From: Atriophallophorus winterbourni
Lineage: Eukaryota > Platyhelminthes > Trematoda > Plagiorchiida > Microphallidae
Direction: 5' to 3'
NCBI GenBank assembly: GCA_013407085.1
Contig: JACCGJ010006488.1
Location: 1-64,000, forward strand
DNA: 64,000 nucleotides
In this document: piece by piece, positions 27,201 to 36,952 of the stretch
Position numbering within the stretch: the first letter of the stretch is position 1
How the letters are laid out: every line of letters begins with the position of its first letter
The notes under the pieces: model-generated
Database searches by the model: none
What the model was told of the DNA's origin: nothing
Seen by the model: the letters and a program-made list of their open reading frames with translations, nothing else
Program-made: the position numbers and the translations under genes

Positions 27201-28974
27201 TGTGTGTGCATGGAACGTGAATGCATGGATATTTTGAGAACTTGTACAATTCAGCAGTATTGAACAAGCTAACGAAAGATTGAATGCATGTTTATGAAAA
27301 TACTTTGGAATACAAGTAAGTTATTTGATTGAAATATCCACAGTTATATGAATTGCCGACGCACACACCCCACGACAAGTTTATTGCTGATTATATTCAT
27401 TAGTTATAGAACTTAAGGATAAATGGATTTATGGTTAAAAGGTTAATACATTACAAAACCACAGGATTATGGTATGAATAAAAATGTGAAAAATAAAGTA
27501 TAAAATTAATAGAGAATATCAAATGTAACGTTCACGAATGACGTTCTTTGGCATGTGTAAGTCAAGTTTCGCCATGAACATCACCCGGCATGGAGGGTCC
27601 ACCACATGTTGGCGTAGGGAATTCCAAAGAAATATAGCACGTACGGCGAAACAATTGCGCCAAGAAACTTGGGACGTAAAGGGATAAGGTATTTCCGCGT
27701 GTCACTTTCGCATCACACACATCGGGCAAATGTCTTAGTGGTTATCCTTTGATAAACACAATTCACTAGATATGAATACTATAGCGCCGAATCCTCATAG
27801 GGTAAAGTCACATAGACACAGTAGTCTTTCTGTGTACGGAACATTGTGAAACGCCATCAATAACTTTGTTGCTCTGTGATAGATTTTATAAAAGAGATCG
27901 ATATCTTTTCAGTGCCAATCAGCCCAAAACTCTAATAGTTACTCCATAGTCGGCTGAAGACGTTAATTATCATTGTTAACGTTACCACCAAAATCTTCAA
28001 AATATTCTTCAAAAGATACCTAAACATCGGTTAGCATGTCGATACATATCCTGAAAATGAACCGTGATCTTCAGGTTTCCACTAATCCATACTCCAATTT
28101 GTTTTTCCAACGGGATCCAACTCAAGTTTTCATGTCCCAATCGATATGTCCAAATAACATTCTTGCCAAGAAGGAGCATCTTACTTTTCCGTATGTTAAA
28201 TGTCATATCATTCATGGCCGACCAATTTGACACGTTGTCCAAATCCATCAACAGTTTCTCACAATCATCTGCAGAACTGATTAGAGTGCAAATTATTCAT
28301 ATCATCCGTGAACGTGACAATTTTAGATTATATGAAGATCGAGCTTAGCACGTATCCTTTTGGGACACAGCTGGTGGTTGTAAACATTTGGGATAGCACT
28401 CAGTTTACTTTAACTCATATATGGCGATCTGGTAGTCGCACAATTATGAAAGGATTGGCTCGCATATTCTTAAACATATCAATTTATGAAGATGCCAATT
28501 GTGATTGACTCTGTCAAAGGCTTTAGTAATGTCTAATTACAAACGTGAATGCCAGAACTTCTATCCAACTCCTTCGTCAAGTCGTCTAACGCAATCCCAA
28601 CGTAATCCAGCACAACCTATAGTGAAATTCGTATTCATATTCGTTTTCATATCATCATTCCATTAATTTTGTTAACTCGTTTTATCCCAATATAGCTCGC
28701 TACAGGAGACCCGTACACATTCGTTGAACAATTTTGGGAAACAAATGGACAGAATTTGATTGATCACTTCACTGACATCTATCATCAAGCCTTTCAACCC
28801 TTTATACAAGGAGCTTTTCCCTGCAGTCGGTTATATTTGATATATACCAACGTGAAAGATACTGTTTGCAATCCAAGTGGATTCCCTAACCACGTCGGCA
28901 TCCATTCGTTAAATATCCTCTTATTTATCTTGTTCCTTCAAGTGGCGATTTTATTCCTCATTTTCATGCAGTAA
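12003..28974 (+). CDS. Prominin (CD133-like) five-span membrane glycoprotein, nine exons
   Basis: Join of 12003-12269, 12997-13263, 16210-16473, 18326-18475, 20670-20904, 21668-22079, 24617-24707, 25601-25837 and 28696-28974. All junctions are GT/AG and all phases agree, giving 733 residues. Predicted membrane spans are near residues 31-56, 95-118, 366-390, 408-431 and 712-733, the prominin order with two large extracellular loops. Loop cysteines near 182, 442, 496, 684 and 699 sit where vertebrate prominins have theirs, for example an I-C start to loop 2 and a C-x14-C pair before TM5. N-glycosylation sequons occur at N452, N554 and N624. Prominins organise plasma-membrane protrusions and bind cholesterol; that is family knowledge. 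Human PROM1 has about 865 residues, so the signal peptide and N-terminal segment are missing or lie upstream, and the cytoplasmic tail is absent. Family call is strong; start and C-terminus are uncertain. Confidence 0.88.
12270..12996 (+). other. Prominin intron 1
   Basis: Donor GTAAGA and an acceptor preceded by a good pyrimidine tract (TTCTCAACTTTCAG). No recognised repeat or gene inside; the open frames here are AT-rich and resemble nothing known to me. Confidence 0.7.
12997..13263 (+). CDS. Prominin exon 2: TM2 and start of extracellular loop 1
   Basis: A phase 0-0 exon of 89 codons that begins FHHRMPMF and leads at once into a hydrophobic span (LYACSIASAVLLIIFFGFAC). It is followed by a helical, acidic extracellular stretch. 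The two spans are separated by about 38 mostly charged residues, as in the prominin cytoplasmic loop. The donor is GTAAGT. Residues 90-178 of the joined protein. Confidence 0.85.
13605..14033 (-). pseudogene. CR1-like LINE ORF2 C-terminal fragment
   Basis: 142 uninterrupted residues with the usual tail of CR1/jockey-type reverse transcriptases. A segment like ERIAQLNLFDFPYRR, then RGDLILLYK, is followed by FYSVRVCFTWNSLPSTV and a terminal KTKLDEFV helix. Endonuclease and reverse transcriptase cores are absent, so this is a 5'-truncated insertion antisense to the host gene. No target-site duplication was identified. Confidence 0.85.
14165..14360 (+). pseudogene. RTE-like reverse transcriptase C-terminal remnant
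   Basis: One frame reads ALMYGSEI followed by W-T-I-H-P-R and then a KLKAFCL segment. This resembles the common LLYGSETW...LRxF motif at the end of RTE/R4-type reverse transcriptases. At least one stop or frameshift interrupts it. It is a short decayed fragment on the coding strand of the host intron. Confidence 0.55.
16210..16473 (+). CDS. Prominin exon 3: helical extracellular loop 1
   Basis: Phase 0-0, 88 codons. The sequence is largely helical and heptad-like (for example LINVVKELQADQEALVAEVD) with three cysteines: one at the fourth residue and two near the end (AEC and HVC). Prominin loop 1 has a comparable helical stretch followed by a closely spaced cysteine pair. The donor used is GTGCGT. 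Residues 179-266 of the joined protein. Confidence 0.85.
16790..17180 (+). pseudogene. CR1-like LINE C-terminal fragment, sense orientation
   Basis: One frame reads LKLIYHRAIKVVSGLCILP, then RLGECTLDYTHIRADLILTY. After a frame break the next part reads MLLWNKLPSEVVPTRNKVIF. This is the standard CR1-type ORF2 tail. It is the only clear CR1 fragment in the window lying on the + strand, so it represents an insertion separate from the minus-strand clusters. Confidence 0.75.
17820..18070 (-). pseudogene. CR1-like LINE C-terminal fragment
   Basis: The minus strand reads LFDYPRRRLRGDSILVYSM followed by L-N-T-A-N-H and then RLFNLRGTHKARAHT. These are the same blocks as in the 13605-14033 fragment. 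No longer open frame survives. Likely a sister copy of the same LINE family. Confidence 0.7.
18326..18475 (+). CDS. Prominin exon 4: extracellular loop 1
   Basis: Fifty codons, phase 0-0, starting RVDVPATIGEE and ending KIQRMLEE. Helical with a central hydrophobic patch (QFLMYPALFVPGL). It corresponds to the part of prominin loop 1 after the cysteine pair. The start at 18326 is chosen because the alternative AG two bases downstream would break frame. Donor GTTTGT is weaker than the others. Confidence 0.78.
18476..20669 (+). other. Prominin intron 4
   Basis: Holds a minus-strand LINE fragment (18640-19720). From 19720 to 20669 no gene or repeat was recognised; a 107-codon minus ORF at 20096-20419 has no recognisable features. 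Acceptor TTTATGCTATTTCAG is strong. Confidence 0.65.
18640..19720 (-). pseudogene. CR1-like LINE 3' half (reverse transcriptase end and C-terminus)
   Basis: The open part at 18742-19098 reads as an ORF2 tail (TKRRILNDLMLKILHTGNHP, then FFSVRICFTWNYLPEEI, then SKLDEFI). The stretch up to about 19720 continues into reverse transcriptase sequence with several frame breaks. The same family recurs at 31985-32960 and 43390-43907, by nucleotide similarity of the C-terminal and thumb regions. Confidence 0.75.
20670..20904 (+). CDS. Prominin exon 5: end of loop 1 and TM3
   Basis: Starts LEAGTTFTELVQ in phase 0 and ends one base into a codon. An amphipathic helix leads into a strong hydrophobic span (LLVFMSVALTVVVLVLLLLL). 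This is TM3. The donor GTAAGC gives phase 1, and the first two bases of exon 6 complete an arginine codon, an independent check on both borders. Confidence 0.87.
20905..21667 (+). other. Prominin intron 5
   Basis: No recognised repeat or gene. A 129-codon minus ORF (21247-21636) crosses it but shows no known domain. Confidence 0.6.
21668..22079 (+). CDS. Prominin exon 6: TM4 and first half of loop 2
   Basis: Enters with two bases and exits after two bases of a lysine codon. After QWKW comes a span (ILCLCLMNLATIPVFYTYVV) that is TM4. The following loop has cysteines at 442 and 496. The second is followed by HYTGGGLLHMVNH, which aligns with the C-x5-YGTLHL segment of vertebrate prominin loop 2. 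One sequon lies at N452. This is the last exon outside the duplicated block, so it is the common splice donor for either downstream cassette. Confidence 0.9.
22470..24400 (-). pseudogene. Decayed CR1-like LINE in intron 6, copy 1
   Basis: The minus strand carries a C-terminal piece (22472-22738). A reverse transcriptase piece at about 23300-23790 reads ISQAYYRVNHILLQQKPEML and onward. An endonuclease-proximal piece at about 23830-24060 is similar in DNA to 421-590 of this window. All frames are broken. The same arrangement occurs in the second duplicated block. Confidence 0.75.
24617..24707 (+). CDS. Prominin exon 7 (cassette 1): loop 2
   Basis: 91 bases. One base completes the lysine codon from exon 6, then 30 codons read LLLRSLQDDIVDEYKIIKAL and so on to SELM before donor GTAAGT. 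It contains a sequon NLS at 554. The corresponding exon in cassette 2 is identical over all 91 bases. The acceptor CCATGGAATAG has a poor pyrimidine tract. Confidence 0.85.
24708..25600 (+). other. Prominin intron 7, copy 1
   Basis: Contains a short GTT-rich microsatellite near 25440-25475 just before the acceptor region. A minus-strand stretch near 25130-25340 could be old reverse transcriptase sequence but I cannot assign it. Acceptor TTTTCCTTACAG is strong. Differences from copy 2 become denser towards the 3' end. Confidence 0.65.
25601..25837 (+). CDS. Prominin exon 8 (cassette 1): helical loop 2
   Basis: Seventy-nine codons, phase 0-0, from RLAATVSPDK to DKLKT. The second half is strongly helical and coiled-coil-like (KKIELQACLNDLNELAKEM), with cysteine 612 and sequon N624. 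This corresponds to the helical region of prominin loop 2 that precedes the terminal cysteine pair. Compared with cassette 2 there are 16 base differences giving eight residue changes. Confidence 0.87.
25838..28695 (+). other. Prominin intron 8, copy 1
   Basis: Holds an antisense LINE fragment (27510-28620). The 25840-27500 part has no recognised gene. A segment near 26870-26960 recurs in diverged form near 31210-31310, so it is probably an unclassified repeat. Acceptor is TCCCAATATAG. Confidence 0.65.
27510..28620 (-). pseudogene. CR1-like LINE (family B) 3' half in intron 8
   Basis: The minus strand has the reverse transcriptase palm/thumb end (NWSAMNDMTFNIRKSKMLLL at 28009-28251) and a C-terminal tail nearer 27560-27720. 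Frames are broken. Nucleotide similarity links it to 10440-11480, 38800-39960, 49370-50720, 54180-55545 and 59405-60780. Confidence 0.8.
28696..28974 (+). CDS. Prominin exon 9 (cassette 1): end of loop 2, TM5 and stop
   Basis: Ninety-two codons and TAA. Starts LATGDPYTFVEQFWETNG. Cysteines 684 and 699 bracket SRLYLIYTNVKDTV, matching the last cysteine pair of prominin loop 2. The protein ends inside or just after TM5 (LNILLFILFLQVAILFLIF then MQ) with no charged tail. A possible donor ATGCA/GTAATT overlaps the stop, so splicing to a tail exon is conceivable. It differs from cassette 2 at 17 bases and 11 residues. Confidence 0.87.
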   Translation, partial: LATGDPYTFVEQFWETNGQNLIDHFTDIYHQAFQPFIQGAFPCSRLYLIYTNVKDTVCNPSGFPNHVGIHSLNILLFILFLQVAILFLIFMQ

Positions 28975-29124
28975 TTTGTATTGCTCTACCCTTCAGCTAT
29001 TAAAACATGCTGTCGCGCAAGCCTGCTAATGTGTTGTTCAACGCAGAACATACATATTTTTGCAAACATAGTTCTTATTCGGTGTAAATTGTGTAAACAT
29101 TTTGATTTGAAAACAATGTTTTAG

Positions 29125-29130
29125 ATTAAA
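29125..29130 (+). promoter_or_regulatory. Candidate poly(A) signal ATTAAA, cassette 1
   Basis: ATTAAA lies about 150 bases after the stop and is followed about 30 bases later by a GT-rich run (TTTGTTGGTTGTGAG). A second ATTAAA at 28999-29004 is closer to the stop. The equivalent of the first site in copy 2 (40449-40454) reads ATTAAG. Confidence 0.4.
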
Positions 29131-29341
29131 GTACACCAAAATTTACGTTGAATCGATTTGTTGGTTGTGAGCCTCGGTTCGAATACTTGGTAGCGCTGAT
29201 CTCTTAGCCTCTATCGCATGAACACATTTAAACGTGAAAGTGGAATTGCATTGATGTATAGTACGCTACTGGTTCATTTTCCATGAGGATGTACACGCGG
29301 TATTAGTTCGTACATAGGTTAGAATGCAAAGCTGTTGTAGT

Positions 29342-29758
29342 TTATTTCTTGACAATTGCTGTAACCATTTGACACCTGGGAATGATGGAAATCTGTGATG
29401 TGTATTTGATCCGAAGCGTACAACCGTGACGGGTCTTCAACCTGGATAGTCCGATGGCCATGGTGTTTATCATAAACGGATTAAAATTGTCATCGATAGT
29501 ACTTATCTGACAAACAAAAGGTTTTGTGAAATTCGGGTAGACGATGACTAAAATTAAAGACATTTTAACAGCGTGATTCAGTGAACTGGAAATGTTTACT
29601 CGCAATGAAAATAAACAACAATAATGTGAATGGTTACTTGTTGGTGATTGACCGGTCTCTGTTTTTAAGTTGGTTGTGAATGTTTTAATATTATTTAAGT
29701 ATTGTATATCAACTCTAACATAAACGTCAACTACGCGGACTTGCAAGTATTTCTTCAT
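29342..29758 (-). CDS. Unrecognised 138-codon ORF antisense to the prominin 3' flank
   Basis: Starts MKKYLQVRVVDVYVRV and ends MVTAIVKK. A hydrophobic stretch around MSLILVIVYPNF could be a signal-like segment if an internal start is used. I recognise no domain. In the duplicated copy the frame is split by a one-base change into 40889-41083 and 40666-40887, and the second half there differs at nine residues. It may be non-coding. Confidence 0.2.
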   Translation of the reverse strand: MKKYLQVRVVDVYVRVDIQYLNNIKTFTTNLKTETGQSPTSNHSHYCCLFSLRVNISSSLNHAVKMSLILVIVYPNFTKPFVCQISTIDDNFNPFMINTMAIGLSRLKTRHGCTLRIKYTSQISIIPRCQMVTAIVKK

Positions 29759-31984
29759 CAGTAGCTAAAGAGTAATAAATAATTTTGATCACGTCATACA
29801 GAACAAATAATAAAGCTTGCGTCTAATAAGTTTCTTCGGATCTGGAAGGCAAAATTACACATTTTGTCAGTTCAGTATAACTATTTCTAAATTCAGTATC
29901 TACCCATATATAAAATTGCTTGAATTCCATCACACTGCAATTAGGGTAATCAGACGATTCTGATTATTACTGAGAAGATATAGTTTGGTGATAGGATTCC
30001 AAATTGTCTGAGTTTCGATTATGGCAAAAAGAGTAAAATTAACAAAAATTGCTTAAATGAACTTGCGCGTTAGTTATTAAATGACTAAAGAAAATAATAG
30101 AATGAAAACCTTTATGTTGTTACCATTTACGTCATTTATAGATTCTTACTTCAACCAAAATTCAACCATTGTGTTGGGATTGGATTATTGACAAACCATT
30201 CTAATTGGGACTTAGCTTTTTCCCAACGTGAAATTAAATCTTAGGATGCGAATCCGGATTTATCATCGAACTCGTGAAATTATTTTTAGATAAAATTCAG
30301 AACAACTGACGAAATTCAGGTCACGAATACGCATGCATAATGAGTGGCGTCAACCACGATACCGTTCGTGTGCTCTCGACATAATTTTCAGAATACTTAT
30401 ACTACACATTTATAGCCCCATACGTCAACCCAAACCACAGTGTGTTATCGTCCGACGAACTGAGAAGAAAATTGTGGGCATAAGACAAAATGACACATAA
30501 AGGGAGAGTCGTCAATTGAAATATAATAAGAACACGAAATGATTATATCTACTGGTTCCCACTGAGTGCCAGAGGACGAACTTTTAGACACGTGAGTTCA
30601 TGTATAGCTAAGAAACTTGTTACTTAATAATAGAGATGGTCTAACAGTTGTATGCAGTCGTAAATATAATCGTGAGTTTCTTGTTATTGATTGGGTCATC
30701 AGCAATCAAGGTCACAAGGCTGAATGTATTTTCTTCCAGATGTGGCTGATACAAGTTTTGACACGGATTCCCTCAATAGATTGGTATTGCGAACTTTATC
30801 CAGCAGGTAGATGTTATATCATTCGATTTGTAAAGTCTCCTCAATAAGATGTGTAACAGTGTTATTCAAATGACTGCAGCTACTACCGGAATCCAATCGA
30901 ATTATTGTGGTGTAGGTGCGTTAGCGTTGAGTGCTAATCACAATATTTCTGGTGATATGCTTAACGCCAAACATCGAACATATTTAATAGCATGAAATAC
31001 AAAATTTTACGCTCGAACGTTACAGAAGCGATGGTAAAAATAGCATAACAATACGAACCAGTCTTAAACAATTAAATTGTGTTTCTAAATTGCCCACCAC
31101 TTACCTAATAGAAATGATATCTGGTTGATTCCTTTATCGTTTGTCGACCGTCAGATAAGTTTCAGTCTTGTTTTAAGCATTGAGGTGGAATAATATTGTA
31201 ATGTTCAAGGTTTTCGTTCTTTGGGGTGCGTACAACGAACTAACCACACTGTTCAAATGAAGATTCAGAAATGAAACAAGTTGAAACGCTTGAGTCGCTT
31301 TCGGATGACCAATAATTTGTGTTACGAACATCATCTGTATTCTCGATCCGCATCCATTTTCTGCGCGTTTGCCACTTTACGGTAGACATAATAAGCATAG
31401 ATTCCCCAGTATACCTTAGTCTGATATAAACAACGCCCTAAGCATGTAGCTTATAATCGTTATGAAAGATGTATTCTGAAATACTGGATTTCAACATTAA
31501 GGTTTTACGTAAAAACATATTGCTTCATTAAAAGTCGCTAAATTTTAATTAATACCTAGTTTCTGTCTCTTCCTAACAATGGTAACCACCGGTTGTAAAT
31601 TGTAAATGATGATGTTATCAGGAACATATTCGGCTCCATTGGGATTTGAATATCGTCAAAAATCGAAATTTTCCCTTTGCATTACGCTGATAATAAATGT
31701 CACCCTCCGCATCTGTGGAGGTAATCAAGAACTTGAGTAACCTCTTTCCCGGGTGCGGAGAACAGCGTCACGAGTCTAGTTAATAGGTGATTTTAACCTA
31801 CCGGATAACGGCTGCGACACTCAGATGGTTTGTGATTAGATTTTAGGGCCATCTCAATTGGCTACACTCTAGTAAGTTTCAACTGCACGTTATTGAAAAG
31901 ACTAGGTACGTGAATGGACACTCACTATCCACACTGCACATTGATCTGTCAAATGGTATGGCTCAACTATACGAAGAATGACCA

Positions 31985-32960
31985 TGTCACCATGAGCTCA
32001 TATTTCATAACTCAGAATATTTTATGATAGAACAAGCAATAATCTTAACAAATTGCACGGGGTGACGGGGCATATAGAGTACTAATATAAAAAAAACATT
32101 CAAGAATCAATGGTGACAGTCACATACTGCATGATTCGACATGTATTCATCGACATTTGAAGCGAAAACTTTAACTGATTTCGAGCATATGATTTCTTCG
32201 GGCAAGACGTTTCACGTGAAATAAATTCTGATCGAGAAAAATTCCGACGAATATATAGTCGAGTATGTGGGATGCTTAAAGCCTTTGCATGTCTGCGGGT
32301 GTGAGTAATGTCCTTGGGCTAAAGTAAATGTTTCAGTGAATGATTGCCTATGTGTAAAATTTTAACTACCAGCATAAAGTCACTCAGTGTTCGTCGTTCG
32401 GTAAAATCATCTAGGTCAAGTTTTGACATTAGCTCTTGGAAACGCGAATTTTTGTAACCGGAGACCAACGTAGCCGCACGGTGATAAACTCTGTCTAGTG
32501 AATATTCAATAACAGGATATACGTATGTGATAATTAACCGGGTTATCGTTTATGGTGTGAAACTCACGAATATCCTCTTAAGCAGACAGAAGATACGGCA
32601 TTATTTATTACACATTTCGGCAATGATGTTAGGGCTTAAGGTTATGCGAAATTTAGAAACCTAGATGCTTTTCAGCTGTAGTCCAGACGAGATCCTGCGT
32701 GCCAAGCTGACACGTGTGGTGTAGAGACTTGGCTAGCCGAATGGTTAAATGGTAACACGTTTATCTGGGTCAAGCGAACTAAGGTGCACTGATCCCGTTG
32801 TAATGTCATACACTCATTGCCATACCGTATTTTAATATAATCGACAAACAATATAAAGTTAAATCCAATAACCTCTACTCCATCTTTCATATACACGAAA
32901 AATAGAAGAGGTCCAAGCACCGAGCTCTGTGGAACTCCACTTTTAACGTCTACTCTTCTA
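31985..32960 (-). pseudogene. CR1-like LINE fragment at the end of duplication copy 1
   Basis: The minus strand includes the reverse transcriptase block MLGPLLFFVYMKDGVEV with FILFVDY close behind, and a C-terminal tail nearer 32000-32300. It is similar to 18640-19720. The duplicated block ends inside this element near 32515; the rest (32516-32960) has no partner in copy 2. Confidence 0.75.
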
Positions 32961-33300
32961 GAGAGGGTGATGCAGACGCAAACTTGAAATGGAACGAAGG
33001 ATTAAAGAATATATATGTAAAAATTGTATTAAACCGAATATTAAAGCTTTTCAGCCAAACAGTATTTGAATTTAATGTTCAAATTATTGAAAATATATAT
33101 ACAAGAATATTGTAAGCCTATCATGGAAGCCTGAAATCGCTGATGATAACATCAGTAGTCGTGTCTTCATACGTTGCTAGTCAACATGTATTCTTCGATG
33201 TTTGATTTAAAAAACGGCATAAATAAAGGCGACAATTTCTGGTTCTGGTTAGTTTTAATAAGTCTGGGAATTATTGTAACAAGTTAATGCTTTAAGACAC
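32961..33300. other. Unassigned unduplicated spacer
   Basis: AT-rich sequence between two LINE fragments. I see no gene, repeat or structure in it. Confidence 0.4.
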
Positions 33301-33636
33301 AACAGCATTAAGGTATGAATGAATCTGTGAAAAATATACTACTTGAAAAGGAATAGAGAATATCAAATGTATGGCAAACGAATGATGTTATTTTGCATAT
33401 GTTAGTCCAATTTCGCCAGGCAAGGAGAGTCCACTGCACGTTGTGTTAGGCTAATTCAAGAAAAATATATATCACGTAAGGTGAAAAAATGGCGCTGACA
33501 ATCAATACGGGAAGTTGGGACGAAAATGAATAAGGTATGTCCGCGTGTCAAGTTCTATTCACAAACCGAACAATTGTTTCAGAGGATGTTCTTTGGTAGA
33601 CACAATTCTATAGATAAGAATGATACCGCGTCGTAT
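33300..33636 (-). pseudogene. LINE family B C-terminal fragment abutting duplication copy 2
   Basis: Similar in DNA to 10440-10740 and 54180-54485 (the block with GAGAGTCCAC, then AATCAATACGGGAA, then CACAATTCTATAGATAAGAA). It stops exactly where the second duplicated block begins. A further piece of the same family, from further 5' in the element, starts right after that block ends at 43907. Confidence 0.7.
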
Positions 33637-33819
33637 CCATCCCAGGATTAGTTCTTACTCAAGCGTCACTCACGACGCTACTTCGATTCTAAAACTGATA
33701 TTTATTCCGCAAAGTTCAAAGTGAAACGCAGCCGTCGATTGATCGACGGAAGTTCAAAACTCTCGGAGATATGTCAAGTCAGCAGCCAAACTTATTTTAT
33801 AAATTTTATTCTATTCTTA

Positions 33820-35750
33820 TTTATTTAAGTTGAATAACTTTTCATCACATCTCGTGTGTACGGTGCATCAACGAAAATACGTAACGTAAATAGCATATTT
33901 TGTGTCGCCAGTGTTCGTCCATGAATAATATTGATGAAAGCATTGTGTGAGTCATAATCATTAAACTTCGAAAAGCGAATAATGATCCTGTCTGAAAAAC
34001 GAATATCACGCAAACAGCGTGCAATTGACTTTGGTTGGTTGAGAACCTTCCATCGCAGTGAGAATTCCGCGAAAGAAGGGTCCTCCCACATCTGTCTGCT
34101 TAGTCATTCAAAACGCTTTGAAGAATTAGATCATAGTATGCTTGCATTGTACATTCATAGTCTATATCAACCAATTGATCTCAACATACAATTCTTCTTT
34201 GAATTTTCTTGGACGAAAGCGTTCCTGTTGATTTATTATGTTTACAGGACTTTTTAAAAAGTCACGTCAAGACGCGAAGTACTTCTTATATTCGTCTGTC
34301 TAGTCTTTCTAAATAATCTAGCAAATGAAGCTTAGATAATGACCCCCACTCACTTTACGTCATTGTAAATAAAGAGTTTTGTAAGTGTTAGTCACACTTA
34401 CCCAAGTTGATTCAAGGTAGTTCATGTTTCAAGGTTTATAATGGTCTAAATAGCAGCAAGCATAAATATTACAATACGATGTTAGAAAGTAGAAAATGTA
34501 CGTGTATGAATATAAGATACACATTCCGTGACTGGTCTGAAGTATATATTCATGATCCTTGGGCATATCTTTGGCGAAAATTTCCTTAATACCCGTTTGA
34601 GAATATTCAGGGCACATTTTGCATTAGCACAGGCAGAGTTAGTTTGAAGTGAGCTTTTTAAAGCGAGACTACCCAGTCACCCAAATCATATTCTGCACTG
34701 CAAATTTCGAGAACAAGTGAACCTTTATAATATGTGAACTCTACCTTATTCCCCATGTTCATGAACCTGAATTAGTTGAAGTTAAATTTCTGTTTGTGCG
34801 TCAACGACCAATTATGAAACTTATCCAGATCTTTTCGTAATACAAAACAGTATTCTGGGCTACGGATGCAAATCCATATATTTATCTCATCCGAAAATAA
34901 CGAAATGTAAAATCGAACAAGTTCCGGCATTTCATTATTATAAACCAGAGAGAAGATAGGATTTGCGTAGTGCTATTTGTTAAGTAGTCATTTAGCCAAT
35001 TCAACAAATTGTTGGTGATACCAAGCATTTCGGGCTTCTGCTGCAGTAGGATGTGGTTAACTCGATAATATGCTTGGGAGATATCTAGATAACAGGCATG
35101 AATTGCTTGTGTCCAATCATCCCGCGTTATCAGTAAACTAGATAAAAAAGAATAATTCCGTCTAAATTCATTCTGTCATCTCGTTTCACGGTCATGGCGA
35201 ATAAGTGCCATGCCGGGTAATTCTAGTTAGCATTTTGTTTCGTGAGTCGTACCCATATTTCCGTTTGGACGATGTTATCTGATGAACATTCCGGAAAAAA
35301 CGGCACAAAGTTAATCGATTTTGTTGCCCAGACCTTGTGCGTTTGTGCAGAAACAATTTATAATAGTTTTTCTCAGCAAGGATTAGGTGTGGGAAAGGCG
35401 GCTAGCGAAGTGCAGAATATTTGGTAATCCGAATCCTCTCTAGTCGGCATCTGAACGTTTTTTGCTAGCAAGGATGCCTAATCGGTTGTACTGTTGTAAT
35501 ACTGTGATCTATAATGTCGGCTGCATTTGTGTCCGTCACGTAAGCTACTCGTTGGCTTGCTGATTTTTCTATTGGACGTTGTGTTGCAACTATCTGTCCT
35601 ATATGAAGTTTCGATGCGTTTAGTCAGTGAAAACAGCTAAAATAGGACGGGTTTTGGGCGTTGATCTCCCTCGGTAGACGTTCACAACAAGTTTTCATTT
35701 TCATTCGAATTAAAGTGACAATATGCTGAGATTCTGTCACGAAAATACTT
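33820..35750 (-). pseudogene. Decayed CR1-like LINE, copy 2
   Basis: Duplicate of the element at 22470-24400 with only a few base differences. The C-terminal piece is at 33825-34091 and the reverse transcriptase piece near 34650-35140. Confidence 0.75.
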
Positions 35751-35966
35751 CAGCCTTGCCTGAATGCGCTAAATATACATATAAGCTCGTGATAACTCGT
35801 TTCATTAGGGACAATCGCTTTATAGAACAACACTCACCTCAAAATCTGAAATTCAATCTTTCGGCAGCATCTCACGATACTTATAAGCTTATAATTTAAT
35901 TTACTTCACATTCACTACAATATTATTATTAATATATAAATTGTACTTATTGTTACCATGGAATAG

Positions 35967-36057
35967 ATTACTTTTGAGGTCGCTCCAAGATGACATCGTA
36001 GATGAATACAAAATTATCAAAGCTCTGCTAAATTTGTCTACAAAGTCCGAATTGATG
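35967..36057 (+). CDS. Prominin alternative exon 7 (cassette 2)
   Basis: Identical over 91 bases to the exon at 24617-24707, including the GAATAG acceptor and GTAAGT donor. It can accept the two-base overhang from exon 6 in the same way, so a transcript skipping the first cassette would remain in frame. Confidence 0.75.
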
Positions 36058-36952
36058 GTAAGTACCGCATCGATCAATTTTCACTGAATTAATTCGATTT
36101 TACACTTCTCTAATAATATATTAGTAATATATTCTGATGAAAACTGAAATAGTTGAAGATGAAATTTTGGTTGTGGATGGATGTGCATGGCAACCAGTGT
36201 GGTACTTCCTGAATCCACATATTTCCACAGGAATACGCAATGCGGCATGAAAGTTACAGTCTCATTGTTTACTACGTTTACAGCTATCAGTTACACCCAA
36301 TTAATCGGGGTGCCGTTTGATTTACATCGGTGAGATCTCAGTTGACTTATCGCAAAAACCACACTGACTGGTCCTAGCTTGATGATGCTGTTTTGGACTG
36401 TGTCTAAAGTGAATGATCAACCTCAACAATTTTTCAACTCGCAAGTGGATATGAAAGGACATAATGCATCAATAATGACCTAATTCTAACTGATACGACT
36501 GAAAGAGGAATGTTAATTTGGCTAAATAATTTGATTGCTTCAAATATAGAACGGTTGAGCGTGTAGAAAATCGCGATAAAATCAACGTCAATAACGGAAC
36601 CAGAGAGTAGTCATCCAATACTTGGACTACAATTTGAAGCAACCGATAACGGCAGCATTTCGCACAATCCTCGTTTCTTATACAAATACTGCACCATGTT
36701 AAACAAAATTAGGCGAGCTAGACTGATCAATACGATTCATGAAACATGTTTGATTTTACCGTTGGAAATTAATTTTCCATTATTATTGATATTGCTGTTG
36801 TTGATGTTGTTGTTGTTGTTATTTTTAGCAAGATGATTATTGTTACCACACATTAGATTGATCCGGCATTATTTGCTTTTTGTGAATCGATTCATCATTC
36901 TGATCCTTACGACCACGTAATTTTGGCTAATTTTCCTTCATTTTCATTACAG

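Larger units (their letters stand above)
28975..31985 (+). other. 3' flank of prominin cassette 1
   Basis: No convincing gene. A 138-codon minus ORF at 29342-29758 is described separately. A 76-codon plus frame at 30617-30847 is nearly unchanged in copy 2 (41956-42186), but so is the DNA around it. 31200-31330 repeats part of 26870-26960 in diverged form. Confidence 0.5.
22284..32515 (+). repeat. Segmental duplication, copy 1 (prominin 3' end)
   Basis: About 10.2 kb in direct orientation matching 33637-43907. The left limit is the shared CAGGATTAGTTCTTACTC at 22289 against 33642. The right limit lies in a LINE near GTGAATATTC. Identity by eye is very high from 22.3 to about 25.4 kb, roughly 95% from 25.6 to 29.7 kb, very high again from 29.7 to 31.0 kb, then moderate. 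It contains exons 7, 8 and 9 of the prominin gene and several LINE fragments. The 1.1 kb between the copies is not duplicated. Confidence 0.95.
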
